In this document: positions 49,701 through 63,896 of the stretch, in pieces | How positions within the stretch are numbered: position 1 is the stretch's first letter | How the letters are laid out: each line of letters begins with the position of its first letter | Assembly: GCA_028564675.1 (NCBI GenBank) | Contig: JAOVVO010000237.1 | Span: forward strand, 43,147-107,146 | Source of the DNA: Onchocerca lupi | Lineage: Eukaryota; Nematoda; Chromadorea; Rhabditida; Onchocercidae | Reading direction: 5' to 3' | DNA length: 64,000 nt | Notes under the pieces: generated by a model | The model's database searches: none | Told to the model about the DNA's origin: nothing | The model's input: the letters and a program-made list of their open reading frames with translations, nothing else | Translations under genes and position numbers: made by a program

Positions 49701-52700
49701 ATAATGTTGAAATTGCAATCAATGATAAAGCTGCTACACTTCTGAAATTATTAGTAATTTATTAGCAACTAATAAAGCCAAAAAAATTTTTTGATAGTAA
49801 AGATACTTTTCCAGCAAAAGAAACTTTAAATTCTTCATTTTAATTTTGAAATTTTAGTTTCTTTACTCAAAAATACAAAATTCATTGAAATGAATGGAAA
49901 AAAAGCAATAGAAAACTAACGTGCTTAACTGAAATCGTACAAAATTAGTTATATTATGATAAATGCCTTTGCCTTCTTCAATAGCTGCTTGAATCGTGTA
50001 AAAATCATCATCTGTAAGTATCATGTCAGCTGCTTCCTGAAAAAAGAAAAAATCTAATTACTGTAAATTAGGATTCCATGCAGTGATTAAATACATCTCA
50101 TTCAAACAGACCTATTTTTTCAAATTCATCTTATTCAAAAAGATCTATTCCTTCGCTGATGTTTAGATGAATCATCATGGGAATCAGTTCTATCGTATAA
50201 TATCCCTTGAAGAAGGATATATTTTAATTAAACCGTAATATTGTATGTAAGTAACATAAATTTATACAAAATCGGTAACATATTTTAGCTATTAAATTTA
50301 AGAGCAAAAGTGATTACTGAAACTTAAATTTCACTAAAAGTCAAATTTATGCCATTTCTATCACTTTAATGACTCAAAACGATATATTTTTCAAAAAATC
50401 ATTACCTTGCACACATCTGTACCAGTAGAACCCATCGCAATACCAATATCAGCTTTCTTTAATGCAACAACATCGTTAACACCATCACCTGTCATTGCTA
50501 CTACATCACCCAAATTTTGTAACGCCTTGAAAATTAAATTAAATTTAAAATTTAATCAACAAGCAGTTAAATATCATATGAAGAAGAAAAATAATGAAAT
50601 TCGTAGTACTACAATTCGAATAATAATTTAAATGTTATGGTATTCATTTTAAGGCATTGAAAAGTAAGTATTTGTCATGCAAAAGTGAAATGAATGGTGT
50701 TGAAGAAGCAAATTCGCTTTTCAAATTTAAATTAGGATTAAAAATGTATTTATTGGAAAAAGTTATTAACTTATATAAAAGACGAATAGAAAACAAACAA
50801 ACTTTGACAATTCGCAGTTTATGCTTTGGTGAAGAGCGATAAAATATTGTTACTGCTTTGATTACTCGTTCAAGATCAAGATCTGTCATCCGATCTATTT
50901 CAGGACCAGATAAACATATGTCACCCGCTGTGAACAGCTTCAAATGAGCACCTGCAAGCAAAACTATGTATAAAACTATAAGCAGAATCAAGAATTTATT
51001 TAGAAAAAAAATCTTTGCAACTTTTTTGCGAAAACTTTTCTAATTATTGAAAATTAAAAGTTTGATAATTAGTAACAAATGATTCAAATTTTCAGTAAAT
51101 TTAATTTAGAAACCAAATATTTTGAAAATTTCTAACCATACCAATGCTACAGGCGGTTTCTAGAGCATCACCGGTAACCATTTTTACTTTAACACCAGCT
51201 GATTGGACAATTTCAATACTTTCTGCAACACCTGGCCTTGGTGGATCCATAATACCTACCATTCCAGCATAACACAATTCTCGTTCATTGTAACCATAAG
51301 CCAAAGCTATTACTGTAAAAAGAAAAAAAAAAGAAACAGCTGAAACACGAATTAACTATTCCTCTCCTTTCCATATACTTCATTTCACTTAATATTCTAA
51401 ATTAATAAGTCAAATTTATATAATGCAGCGTAATTGCAATACAAAAATAATAAAACCTGAAAATAAAATGAATATAAATTCAGAATTTGAAGCACATTGA
51501 TTTTAAAGATCTTACATTCTGTCTCTATGAAATGATAACAAACATATAAATTAAATGAAGGTTAAATTAACTTTCATAAAATACCTCTTAACCCACGTGA
51601 ACCCAAAGATCGACTCGTTTCCATGAAACGTTCCTTTGCAGCATCATTTAGCTTGACCGGATTTTTATCACCTTCCAAATATCCGACACACATTTCCAAT
51701 ACACGATCCAAAGCGCCTTTTACAAATAATTCACTTCGTCCGTTAGACTGAAATTTAAGAAAAACAAAAATCAATTATTTTACAAATCATTGAAAAATCT
51801 CCTAAAATGTGTTTATAATCGAAAATTAAGCAACTCGAATTAATATTTTTTGGCATGAATTTGAAAAATAAATATTTGTTCAGTCTACTGAAATGGAGTC
51901 AAATTTTTGACTAACCTGAATGTGTTCACACTGTACAGCCATAAATTTGGATTCCGATGTAAATGGTATTTCTTTAATTAGCTTATAATTTTTCACTTGT
52001 TCATTCAATTGAGTCTGAAAGATAAAATTCAAATAAGATGATAGAATTAGGAAGCAGTAATCCTTATTCTGAATACATATGTGAATAATATTTGAACTTC
52101 ATAATACCTAAATTCAATAATTGAACTAATAATACATAAATTAATAATACTTAAACTTTTTACCTAAAAAAAATAACAAACTCAAAATTTCAAATTTAAA
52201 AAGTGAAAAAGTATTGAATTATATTTGTATCTGATCTATAGACGAATAATCCTATAATTTTAACTTATTTCAAATACGAATGTAACCAAAAAATCCATTT
52301 ATTTCTAAAACTATCATCATCCTTCATTCCTAACAAAAAAAAAAGAAAAAAAAAAACAACCTTCATTCCTAACACCAGAAGAGCACCTTCTGTTGGTTGT
52401 CCAATTAACAAACCATTTGAAATAACTGCATTATTACAAATACAACCAATTTCAATTACACGACTTATCGATGGATGCGAATAACCAATAACACGTTCGC
52501 TCCCAACTGTGCATAAACCACCTTCTAATGAATATCCAACACCTAATACCTAAAAATCAGAAAAAAAAAAGAAAAGCATAAATTTAGATTAAAAAATCAG
52601 CAAAATTTCTGATGAAAATTTAAATCGAATAATGAAATTTCCAAAAAATTCTCGTGGAAATATTAAAATTAAAAAATTGCTGCAAAATCTTCCTAAGAGA

Positions 52701-55700
52701 ATTGAGAATAATTAAGTGTTAACAGTTATCAAATAATTGCTTTTCATTTCCAATATTTATTTGCATCAAAATTTCAAACATTTCACAACTCTTCCAAAAA
52801 CGATCACATCTGTATCCATTAGAAATGTTTGTGCATTTCATTATCATTTCTTAATCATTTTCTAATCAAAAGAAACTAAACTATAGTAATGGTTCTTATG
52901 AATAGCTGATAATTAATCTTAGCTGCCTAATTAAATCTTAATACATCATTACATCGAAATGATGTATGAAAAAATTTTCATAATGTTAATTAACAACTAC
53001 TTCAAATTTACACTCAACTATTATTTGCCATTTCGACTATCATTTTTTCTTTTTCACCCTTTTCTTCTTTTTTCAACATAATTTAATTTGAATAAATTTT
53101 AAGCTAACTAACATCAGCTACTTGTCCATCAGCAGAAACCACAACAACTGCGGTCATTTCATTCTTTGTTAAAGTACCCGTTTTATCGGAGCAAATTACT
53201 GTAACACATCCGAGAGCTTCAACCGCTGGTAATTTCTTTACTATCGCTCGACGTGCTGCCATACGTATTACACCAATTGCAAGCGTAACTGCTACTACTA
53301 TAGGAAGACCTTCTGGAATTGCAGCTACCGCCAAACTAAAAAATTAAAATTACAAATAAAATTTGTCATGTAAATTTCACCAATATATTCCATTATTTAA
53401 CTTGATTACTTAAATTTAAAATCGCTATTCAAAGATATTTGAATTCCAATCGTTCTTTATCATTTACACAAAAAGGAAATGTCAGAAAAATTTAAAAAGC
53501 CTGATTGACAAATGAATCTTCAAAAAAGAAATTTAAATAAGATCATATATTCGTTTTGGAATTTATCAAAAATATCACCATCAACTATACAATAGTTGAT
53601 GTTACTAAAACACTAACATATGTTTCATACAGAATTTCATTTCCGACAGATGTTATCATCGACCCTTCAGAAACTATCACTAGATGTTATTATCGACTCT
53701 TCAGAAACTATCATCCGGAGAACAGAAAATGAATTTGATGTATTAATCAATTTTTTTTTCTATCATCTCTCTTATATGAACATTCAAAGTTGATCAAATC
53801 ATCATATTCCTATACTTTTTTCCGGACAAAAAAAAAAAAAAAAAAAAAAAAAAAACTGATTGATAAATCAAGTTCATTTTCTGTTCTACGGAAAATGAAG
53901 GCAACATCTTTCAATGACATCCATCTATTTGACAACATTTATCATACCGGAATTTCGTGTGATGCCGCATAATTAATCAAACTAATAATCAGAATCACTT
54001 TTCGAAGAGAAGAAATTTAAATCAAACTTACCTAACAGCAATTCTGAACATATCCAATGTATTACGCCCTTGAAATAAACCAATAAAAAATATGATAATT
54101 ATTATTGCAAATGAATATAACGATAATTGTTTGCCTAAATAATCCATACTGTTTTGTAATGGTGTTTTTGGTGCCTGAAAAAAAAAGAAAATCTTTATTT
54201 ACTTCCAAATAAAAAATTGATATTACAGATTTAGATTCAATTAATTGCTTTACTTAATACTTACTAATTATAACAATAGGATAAAAATTTTTTATGTTCA
54301 GAAGAATGAAAAAATAGATTTTGAAGTATGGAACAAAAACTAACAAAGTAATTTAAATTAATTATTAATAGTCCAGATAAATCATTGTAACGTTTGATCA
54401 ATGAAAAAATTCATATTAAACTGACTTAGAGAATAGCAACTATTACAGTTAAATAAATATATTTTTAATAAATAAATTCTGTTTGCACGAAATGTTTATG
54501 AATGAAAAAATTTCTCAAAAAATTAATGAAATTGAAGAAATTATTTTTCTTTCAAATTAACGAACTTCTTCAGCTTGCATCATTTTGAAGACTTCACCAA
54601 ACCGTGTATGTGATCCCGTACCAATAACAATTCCCTGAATATTTTGAAAAAATCGCAAAAAATTTAATATAAACAAGAAAAATTAATAGAAAAACAATTC
54701 TAAATTTACGAAATCAATCATCAATGAAAATTGAAATTTAATTGAAATAGTTCTACATGAATAAAAAAATTTTACATTAACGAAAACTTTTCACTAAAAA
54801 TATTTTCATTACTTCAAAATATCTATCTTTCTTTCTTTATTTTATTGTTTTAGTAAATCATTTTTGATGATTTAACTATGATTTTTAATTTCTTTTTCTT
54901 TTTTTTGCAATTTAAATGGCTGATAAAAAACAGAATTAATTTCTCTCAAATTTTAATGTAAGCTTTAGTTAATTTAATTTCGTTATTCCATTTTTTTGAT
55001 TAAATTTTCCATTTCCGTTTTGAGTATGGTAATATTAATAAATGAATTATTATACTATAGTTTTTCCACAAGAAAATTTATTAAAATTAATACCTTTCCA
55101 TGACCACCTCTAACCAAGGTACCCATATATACAACATTATCAACATGATCAAAAGTTCCACTACCAGCTGTTAATGGCCTAACATACTTATGCCGTGGTT
55201 CTAGTTCACCAGTAAATGAAGATTCATCAACTTGTAAATCATATGCCTGAAATTTAAAATAATATATGGAAATTTATTTCAATATCTAAATAATCAACTG
55301 TTTCATTTTGATTCAATCAAATTATGACATATGATAAACAAAAAATTACGCTTCACTTTTAAGATGAGGAAGGAAGTTCGCTAAAACAGCCAATTTACGA
55401 TAGGTAAGAAAAGTTTACGACAGGTAAGAGAAGACAACTGAATATATGAAATATAAGTAAATGAACTACAGTAATTAAACTATTTGAAAAAAAAAAATAC
55501 ACAAAAAGGGATTAGAAAATTCCTTTAATAAGTTATGGATTAACTAAGATAAACTTAAAATTATAAACATAACTTGTAAGTCGTATGTAAGTCATTATGA
55601 TGTATAACATTTTTAAGCTATCAAAACAAAGCAAAGTAATTTTACAATAAATTAAATAAATGGATAAAGATAATTTGAGATAACAACTGAATTCCTACCT

Positions 55701-57453
55701 CAATTAAGCGTAAATCAGCTGGAATAAGATCACCAACATTTAATAATACAATATCACCAGGTACCAATTCTCGTGCCAAAAATTGCATTTCACGTCCATC
55801 ACGTATCCTAAAAAAAGAAAAAAAAATTCGGCTTAAAAAAATTGCTCAGTTTCTATTACTTGAGCAGATACAGTAGAGATGTAGACGCAAAATAAGTAAA
55901 CTTACGTATGACACATTGGTGGAACAAGTTTATTAAGTTGTTCCAATGTTTTCTCGGATCGATATTCTTGTACAAATCCTACTGTTACAACAATAACAAT
56001 TGCAACTGTAATACTTATTGCATCTTCACCTCGTCCCATCAATAGTGATATTGCAGCACTTGCAAGCAATAAAATAATTAACGGATTGTTGAACTGAAAA
56101 GAATAAAGGAAATTTTTTTTATTTCTGGAAAAATGCTTTGATTTTAATCAATAGGAATTTAATGGAAAATGAAAGAAACAAAAATTGAAGTCCAAAAATT
56201 AAAATCTAAAACTAATAAATTATAAATTCGGAAAAAATTTGATCAGTTGCTGAAATTTTTGATTGATCAATAAGATAATTTAATCTTTCAGTGCAATATT
56301 AATAATATTACTATAATATAATCATATGCTGAATAAAATATTTTAAGTTATTTGCTGCTCTAAACTATAAAAGAAGTTAAAAAATTAAGAATTTTTTTTT
56401 CTCTAGTAATCAGATTATCACGGCAAATAATTTTTGCAATGAAATTCTACCAAAACAACTGGAAAATAAAAAAAAAAAAATTTGGAAACCTGGTCAAGAT
56501 ACTTCCTCCAAATAGGATAATACTCTTGTATATCAAATTCATTGTAACCATTATATTTTTGTCGCCTAACTACTTCAGCTGACGATAATCCTTGTTTGAT
56601 ATCGGTTCGTAACGTACTCGCACATTCCTAAAAATTATATATGAAAATTTGAAATTTAAATCTAAAGTAATAATATCGAGTAGATTTATTTTAATTCAGA
56701 TTAATAATTTAAATCTAAACTAAGTAAAAAATGATTGATATTGCTTATAAAAACAAAAAATAAAAATAAATAAATGGATGATATGAAAAAATGAGCAATA
56801 AAAAGTTACGCAAATTAAAAAATTCAATATATATGATGAAAACGAAATACAAAACATAAAATGATGAAAATTTTGAATTAAAATACTAAAAATCAAGTAT
56901 ACAGATAACACACTATAATACAGTTTAATCAATAAATTATGAGACTTATAAAGAAACAAATAAATTTGTTTATGTAAACAAAATGATAAACAAAACAAAT
57001 AAATTACATACCAGATAAGGAAGGACAGATGCTTGCACAGCACTAATTGATTGTATCATAATATCACCCTTCGATCCACCAGAAAAATTATTTGTTGTAG
57101 CTCTTTTGTTTAAACTAACATTTTGACATTGTTCCAATTCTCGCTCCTGCAAAATAACATCTGCAATCCCCGTTAGTGTATGAATTTTAGATCTTAAACA
57201 ATCAATCAATCAATCAATTAATTAATCAATCAATCAGTCAATCAGCCAAACATTCAATTAATCATCGACCAGTAAACAAATGATTTTGTTTCAAATTTTT
57301 AACAAAAAAAATAAATAAATAAATCAGTAATTTCCGTCCTCACTTGCTTTCCCAGTGTCAAAGTATTTAAAATTAAATTAATTGAATTGCTGGTAAATTT
57401 TTTTAGTATTTAAGAATCAATTGTGTGTCCTCTTTCTTATCTTAGTATTACTT

Positions 57454-57492
<39 letters not shown>

Positions 57493-57916
57493 AAATACAA
57501 ATTACAGTGTAATAGATATCATAAGTGTCATTTCATAACATATAAAAACATATCTTCATCGATTCTATTCCTCCTCTTTACTTTACCACTTCTACTTTCC
57601 GAAATACTTATCATATCAACAAAGTGAATTTAATTTTTACATAAAATTTCTGTCATTTAAATAATAATAAGTGATAATTGATGAGAAAAGATAAATAATT
57701 CGAAATATTTCGATATTTCAATCATTTTCCCTTCACATTTATTAATTGGCAATTAACTATAACTTTACTGAATATATAAAAAATCAATTTTAAGTATTAT
57801 TTGAAGAAATGAAACAAAATATCGTCTCTTCCTTTTCTATTTCAATCAATTTTTTTTTAATGAATCCATTTCATAGATAATATGAAAAAAACAAAAACTC
57901 TCTAACAGTGGTAATT

Positions 57917-57949
<33 letters not shown>

Positions 57950-58760
57950 AAAATAATCAAAATAAAAGAAATATGGTAGGAAATTTGATAAACATTACAG
58001 CAATTCATTTTCCAAACAATTTCACTTAATAAAAAAGTTTTAGAATTCATTTCTTTGCTAATTCATTCAATTATAATTCATTTTTTCCCTATTAAATATC
58101 TGCTTTTGATTAGTATATTAGAACAAAAATTGGAAAAAAAATTAAGTAAACAACAAATAAATGTCATAATTTGCACTCGTGAAAAATTAATCCCTTTTTT
58201 GTGACAATAATTAGAACATTTTTTTACTTCATAAGCATAATAACTGCAATGCAATGATGATTTTTATACTGTAATAATAATAACATATCATAATAATAAT
58301 AATGATAATAATAAATCGTATTATAAGTTCACTTAAATGGATTCTAATATATCATAATATTGATAAATAATAATATATCATAATTTAAACATTTCGAATT
58401 AACAATTTTGATTAATTTCTGAAAAATAAAATCATAACGATACATTACATTATGCAAAAATGATTCAATTTGCGTTGCGTAATCATCTGTTATCATCGAT
58501 GATAATCCGTGAGTAGCCGACGTCATTGATAATCCCGAGATAATCATATCCGATTTTGCTGCTGTATATGCAGTAGAAATAATAGGAATGTTATTATCAG
58601 TGATAATATTACTACCATTATTAATAGTATTAGAAATAGCACTTGTTGTTGTTGTAGCAGTAAAAATTGTTGTAGTAGGAATAATTGTAGTAGTAATAAT
58701 TGAATCAGTAATATCAATATTTGTATCAGTTATCATTTCTTTTTTTCTCGTTTGTTTCAT
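46756..58760 (-). CDS. pmr-1: Secretory-pathway Ca2+/Mn2+ P-type ATPase (SPCA/PMR1)
   Basis: Golgi pump of the P2A ATPase family that loads Ca2+ and Mn2+ into the secretory pathway. Twenty-one exons join in frame to 1034 residues: 58760-58449, 57146-57012, 56627-56490, 56093-55906, 55807-55699, 55246-55094, 54634-54566, 54174-54032, 53335-53113, 52549-52361, 52014-51916, 51747-51585, 51312-51142, 50951-50803, 50525-50406, 50036-49921, 49741-49600, 49171-49049, 48687-48557, 48329-48220, 46877-46756. Motifs: actuator TGE 306-308; M4 PEGLP at 423; phosphorylation site DKTGTLT with Asp466; nucleotide-binding KGA at 596; TGDALETA; hinge TGDGVND at 759; M6 N855 and D859 with the SPCA-type Gln864 (MDGPPAQSLG). 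Only one M4/M6 Ca2+ site set, as in SPCA and unlike SERCA. The first about 150 residues are a low-complexity Thr/Ser/Ile/Asn-rich extension absent from human SPCA1. It converges with lsm-6. Confidence 0.96.
47212..47287 (-). CDS. Candidate alternative terminal exon inside the last pmr-1 intron
   Basis: On the minus strand an acceptor (TTGATTTTAG) at 47288 is followed by an open frame reading GKSIVLDEIEGLVKRHNICD, then LDDL and TAA. This frame would fit a phase-2 donor, as at the end of pmr-1 exon 19; exon 20 ends in phase 1, which gives a different 12-codon tail. The charged, non-repetitive composition contrasts with the surroundings. A dispersed repeat lies just upstream, so it may also be chance. 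Confidence 0.25.
47430..47545 (-). repeat. Dispersed intronic repeat, copy C (inverted)
   Basis: The reverse strand reads AAGCCTTGTTATAA.CCGTAATTTTTCGCCG..ACGTTATAATACAATTTATGGACGAATATCAATGAT..TCGATAA in short matching blocks. It is colinear with AP-2 intron copies A and B (AAGGCTTTGTTATAACG..., GATGAATATCGA..AT..ATCGATA). It lies in the last pmr-1 intron, the opposite strand context to the AP-2 copies. Confidence 0.55.
57195..57246. repeat. (AATC)n microsatellite beside pmr-1 exon 2
   Basis: About 12 AATC-type units with a few substitutions, about 50 bases upstream (minus strand) of the exon 2 acceptor. Confidence 0.9.
58449..58760 (-). CDS. pmr-1: pmr-1 first exon with Thr-rich N-terminal extension
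   Basis: ATG at 58760 follows a possible acceptor (ACTGTAG) by eight bases. The exon encodes 104 residues with runs such as ITTTIIPTTTIFTATTTT and SNTINNGSN, then a more complex end (HGLSSMITDDYATQIESFLH) and a gtaatg donor in phase 0 with exon 2. The repetitive part comes from GTA/GTT-type triplets on the opposite strand. The start is the most likely one in view, but an upstream exon cannot be excluded. Confidence 0.75.
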
Positions 58761-61700
58761 GAGTCAAACTACAGTATATTTAACAAATAATTAAATTTGA
58801 TAATTAAAATAGCAATAATATAAAATTGAATTTATCAATCAAATATCTACGAATTATAGTGTCAACCATTTGATAAAACATGATACATGAGATGTTTAAT
58901 GATTAAAAAAAAAAAAAAAAAAAAATCCAATTCAATTTTATAAGCTAAAATTACGAATAACTAATTCCTTCAGAAAAAAAAAAATGAAATTTTTTTCATC
59001 ATTTTTCACTGCATATGAATTAACAACAACAACGTTATCAACAATCATTCTAAAAAATATTTGAAATATTAAAAGCAACATTTCAAAATTTCTTTTTTAA
59101 TTTTTTTCCATTTATACCTACCGTATGCACCTCAAAAATAGTGCAAAATGAAAAGTTTAATTTCTTATGTTGTAATTTAAAATAATAGATCAAATGTTTT
59201 CTTTGATTTTACTGGGAAAAGACGAATTAGCGATAAATCTTAGCACAGTAACAGTTGTTTTGAAATTGAAGAATAATCTGAAAAAAAATTCAAAAATTGC
59301 AAAGTCCAAAACACAAAAAAAAAGGAAAGAAAAAAAAAACCATCAAAATGATTAAAATTTGTTTAACTGTTGTTACATTTGTTTAAAAAATTAATCTACC
59401 TTCATATCATTCCATAAAGGTAACAAAAAAAGAAAAAAGGAAAAATTAAGTAAAATCAATAAAACCAAAATTAATTAATTAAAACAATCAATTCCAACTT
59501 TACTCATTCTAAAAAATTAAACAATAAATATATTAAGGCATTTAATACATTTAACTTTTAACTAAACTTTCAAAAAAAGAATGATTTTGATTCTGCAATG
59601 CATGATATAAAAAGTAAAGCTAATTAGTGGAATAAATATGCATAACATTATTATTACGCATATCTATCTTACTAATTAGTTTGTATTCATTATGCATTAA
59701 AATAAGTCAAAGAATTGATTGGATATAATGAAATATTCATATTTGTTGAAATATGAATAATCAAACAAGAAATTGTTGTTATAATTAAATTAGAAGAAAA
59801 TATCTATCAATTGATTACTAATAATTTCATAAAATGATAAATTCAACTAATAATAATAAAAATTAAATTGATTACTGACTTCATAGAATAAAAAATTCAA
59901 TTAATAATATAAAACAAAATAATGCAAAAATTGAATGCACCAATTAAATAGAACAATAATTTTCACTTTTTTTTTTTGATCACAAAACAAAAATTAAAAT
60001 TATAAGAAAATATTTTTATTTATCAAATATTATTAATTGTTAAATAAAATTGAAATCGAACAATTAATCAAACTATTCACTAATTCCTAAAAATTTTTAC
60101 CTGTTCTTTCTTATTTTATCGCTACTTTTAAAGATTATATTTGCATGATTATATTTTTTGTCACTTTTTTGTTCTTTTTTTTTTTTCATCCCGATAATAA
60201 TCTTGCCTTATAAATTTAATTTTTGGAAACAACTTGTTTTTAATTATATTTTGCTTAGATGTATAATTAGCTTTAAGATACAATAGATATAATCTTAACA
60301 ATATAAATTAATTAATATATTTTAATAATTTCACGCATATATTTTATGTTTATCTATCTATTCATGTACTAAACAATCTGGTTATTTTAATATTAACAAG
60401 TCGCGTTAAAAATTAATAATTAATAATTAAAATCAACCTTCCCACAAACTTGAAAATTTATTTTCCTATACAATTAATCTCGGCTAATTTCATTAAAGGC
60501 AATAAATTCATCTAGGATAACTTTATTAATTTCATTATGATACAATTTCAATTATAAATCTCTATCACTTTTGTCATTTCTGAATTTACATTCAGTTTGA
60601 TGAATTTTTCCATTTTTTAAACATTTCCATTCAAAAAGCATTATCTGTTAATAAAAGAAATTATAATGCCGAAAAGAAAAAAGAAAATTGAAATTTGAAA
60701 TTTCAAAAGTAAGAAGAAAAAGAAAAAAACTTTTCAAAAGTTTTTTACATTTTCTCCAAATGATAAAACATTTTATGCAGTCAAAAAGTGAAATTTTAAC
60801 AATTTCAGCAGTTTCAAAATTGATTAGAAAAAGATACAAAATAAAGCATAGAGTAAAAATGAGAAAAATTAGCATCTGTTACTTCGTAAAATATTTTGCT
60901 AAATGAAATCTTTTTTTTTTTGCGTCTTAATTTTTTTTACATTCAAACAATTATACTTTATCATTTGTTCATTGGTAAAATGTTTAAGAAGAAAAATTAC
61001 AGTTTTCGATAGGAATATATAAACTGAAAGTATAAACTTTTATTGCTATCCATTTCAACTTTTTTTTTTTATCAGTCAATTCTGAATTGAAATTGTTTTA
61101 TTTAAAAGGATAAAAATCGTACAAATATTTCATATCACTTTATGAGTAATGTAACTAAAATGAAAAAATAGAAGAAACTTTAGTGATTATTTTTATAAAA
61201 AATAAAAAGCAAAATTTTTAAATGAAAGTTTAAAGCAATTATTTAATAAAGCTGGAGGAAGGGAATAAGAGAAGAAAGAAAAAATAAAAGAATTAACAAT
61301 TCATTCAGAATATATGACTATAAAAAACAAAGAAAAAAAATATAAATTTTTATAAAAGTTAAAATCTGCTAGCAAAATTAAAACAAAAATAAAATATTCA
61401 CGTATAATTTACATCAAATTTAAATCATCGTATCTGAAAAAAAGTTAAATGAAAATTTATGTAAAGAAATTAAAAAAAGAAAAATTTGCATAAAATTCAA
61501 TCTATTAAATCAAATATGAGTAGAAATAAGAATTCTTATACAATTAGAAAAAAACCTTTTAGATAAAAATTTGTGAAAAAATAAAAATTTACATAAAATT
61601 TTAACTTTACAAAATAAATTTAATATAACAGAAATAAAATTAGACAAATATAAAAATGATGAAGAAATTTAGGAAATAAAATTGAAAGTGTTAAAATAAA

Positions 61701-63799
61701 AAATAAAAGAAATAAACAATTCCAAATAAATAAATAAATAAAAACTAATAAGTCATATATAAATATTTTATAATCATTCATTATTCATTCATTTATTGGT
61801 TTCATATTTTTTCTCATAGAAGAATTTGAAAAAAATAATACCAAAAAGCAATAATCTATAATTAATTAATTATAATTTCCATCTTTCTAACTCTTTCAGC
61901 GGAAGTTTCAATAATTTTTTTTTTTTTTTGCAACCTAAGATGTTATGACCAATAACTTATTTTACTTTATCCATTCATTGCAAAATTAAAATAAACATAT
62001 TTAATTAGAGAAAAAAAAAAACGAATGAATTTAAAATCTGAAATGATGATAGTAATAACACACATACAAAAAAAAAAAAAGAACCTAATAATTAATTTTT
62101 CATCTCATCTATCATTTCTTTGAAAATGAAATGAACAAACTAAAATATTTATAAAAAATTTACAAATATTCAAAATTTTAATCAATATTTTATCAAAAAA
62201 TATAAAATATTTTAGTATTGCAATGTGCAGAAATGTGGAAGGGTTGAAATCTAAATTAACATTTCATACAAGATATTTTTGAAATGTAAAAAAAATTATG
62301 ATAAGAAAAATCTTTCGAAAAGAATTTTATTTGGAAGAAATAAATAATAAATTTTGAAGCATCCATCAAAAAAAAAAAAAAAAAAAAAAAAAAACAAAAG
62401 TAAAAAAAAAAAAAAAAAAAATGAAAAGTAAAGAAAATAAAAGAAAGATAGTGGAAGAAAAAATTCATAAAAATTGAAAAAGCAAGAATATTTCTCCTCT
62501 TCATTGCTATATTTAATAAACTTAGTTGTTTTAACCTTTTTCTTTTTATTTGTTCTCCTCTAACAGTTCTATTCAAATCAGTACAAAAATTCATCAAAAT
62601 TTAAGAGAAACAAAATTTATCAAATTGTCTAAATAAAACGAAAATTCGTGAAAAACTTTCCAGTGAAAAAAACAAAATACAATTTGTACTTTAAAGAAAG
62701 AAATTAATTCTAACTATTTGTAACCAATCATTCAGCTTAAAACATTTTAATGCTCAATGAATATAAGCAAAATGAATAAACTTTCGAAGAAAAGTGTAAA
62801 CAAATTCAGGATGCACATATATTCCGAAATAAATGAAACGATATGTTGTAAAGTGAAAAAAAACAAAGAAATTATTTTGCAGCTATTATTAAGCAAAAAA
62901 AAAAAAAAAAGAAATTACTTCATTTTAACAATTTAATTTAACAAAAATTCTGAACTAATTAAAAAATTGAATAGTTGGGGAAATGTATACTTAAATGATT
63001 GAATTTAAACTACAAAATCTTTAAATTTAAATTACAAAATTATGAAAAAAAAAAGATAAATAAAAATTATTTTTCATCAAAGTAAAACTAATTCTGTCTT
63101 GAAATTTTCTCTTCTTTTGAATAATTCAATAACATTTAGCATCGAATTGATTTTTAATACAACATTTAAATTCCACAAAAATACGGTAGCACTTTCAAAG
63201 TTCGAAAATAACACATTTAGAAAAATGAAAAAGAAAAGAGAAAATCGAAATAGCAATCAATTCTATGGCAAAATCTTTAATGGAGAAATAATCCAATTAA
63301 TTATCGTTGAAACATTTATGGCACTAAATGCTTGCTGTGCTTTCACAATTAAAAATTTTAAGGAAAAAAGAATTAAAACAATTTAAAATAAAATTAAGAA
63401 TTAGATAAAAAATAGAAATTATTGAATTAATAACACTCTATATCGCTTTTTTTTCCTTATTACTATTTCTCTAAACGAAATGATAATTTAAAATAAATTA
63501 TCTCAATTAAACGATAAACTACATAATTTGCGTAAAAATATAAACCAAAAAAAAAAAAAAACAATAACTTCGATGGAAAAAATAATAAATGTTGCCTTAT
63601 AACATAAATTTATCCTGAAATCTATATTTACATTTTACAATACTATAATATAAAACCCTCTAAATTATCTGATGCAAATTTCATTTCAATTTTACATCCA
63701 TTTCAATAAGTAAAATAAAAAAAAGTTTATGATTTATTTTTAAAAAGAAAAATTTTTTAAACAAATTTAAAATGGAAATATTGCACTAACTATATTATA
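58761..63799. other. A/T-rich region upstream of pmr-1
   Basis: No coding exon could be supported. Probably includes the pmr-1 promoter and leader. Runs of A at 58904-58925 and 62368-62394; long open frames (60648-60906, 62256-62597, 63099-63386) are K/N/F/I-rich and unlike any family. Confidence 0.6.
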
Positions 63800-63818
63800 C
63801 AATCAACTTTTTCACTTC

Positions 63819-63896
63819 ATTTTTTGTCGAATATAATCAAACAAAGTATCGCGATTTGCGTCATTAATTATCTTATCGGTTTCTGGAATTGTCATT
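63819..63896 (-). CDS. Doubtful 27-codon open frame near the right edge
   Basis: On the minus strand ATG opens a frame (MTIPETDKIINDANRDTLFD, then YIRQKMK) that ends in TGA or could splice at an AA|gtgaaa site. Its composition is more complex than the surroundings. A splice there would be in phase 2 and does not fit pmr-1 exon 2 (phase 0). The plus strand is also open across it, so chance is quite possible. Confidence 0.2.

Noticed and set aside
52319..52376. Duplicated CCTTCATTCCTAAC at the pmr-1 exon 10 donor
   Set aside because: A 14-base duplication across an A-rich spacer at the exon end; the nearer copy gives a valid AAG|gttgtt donor, so it has no visible effect.
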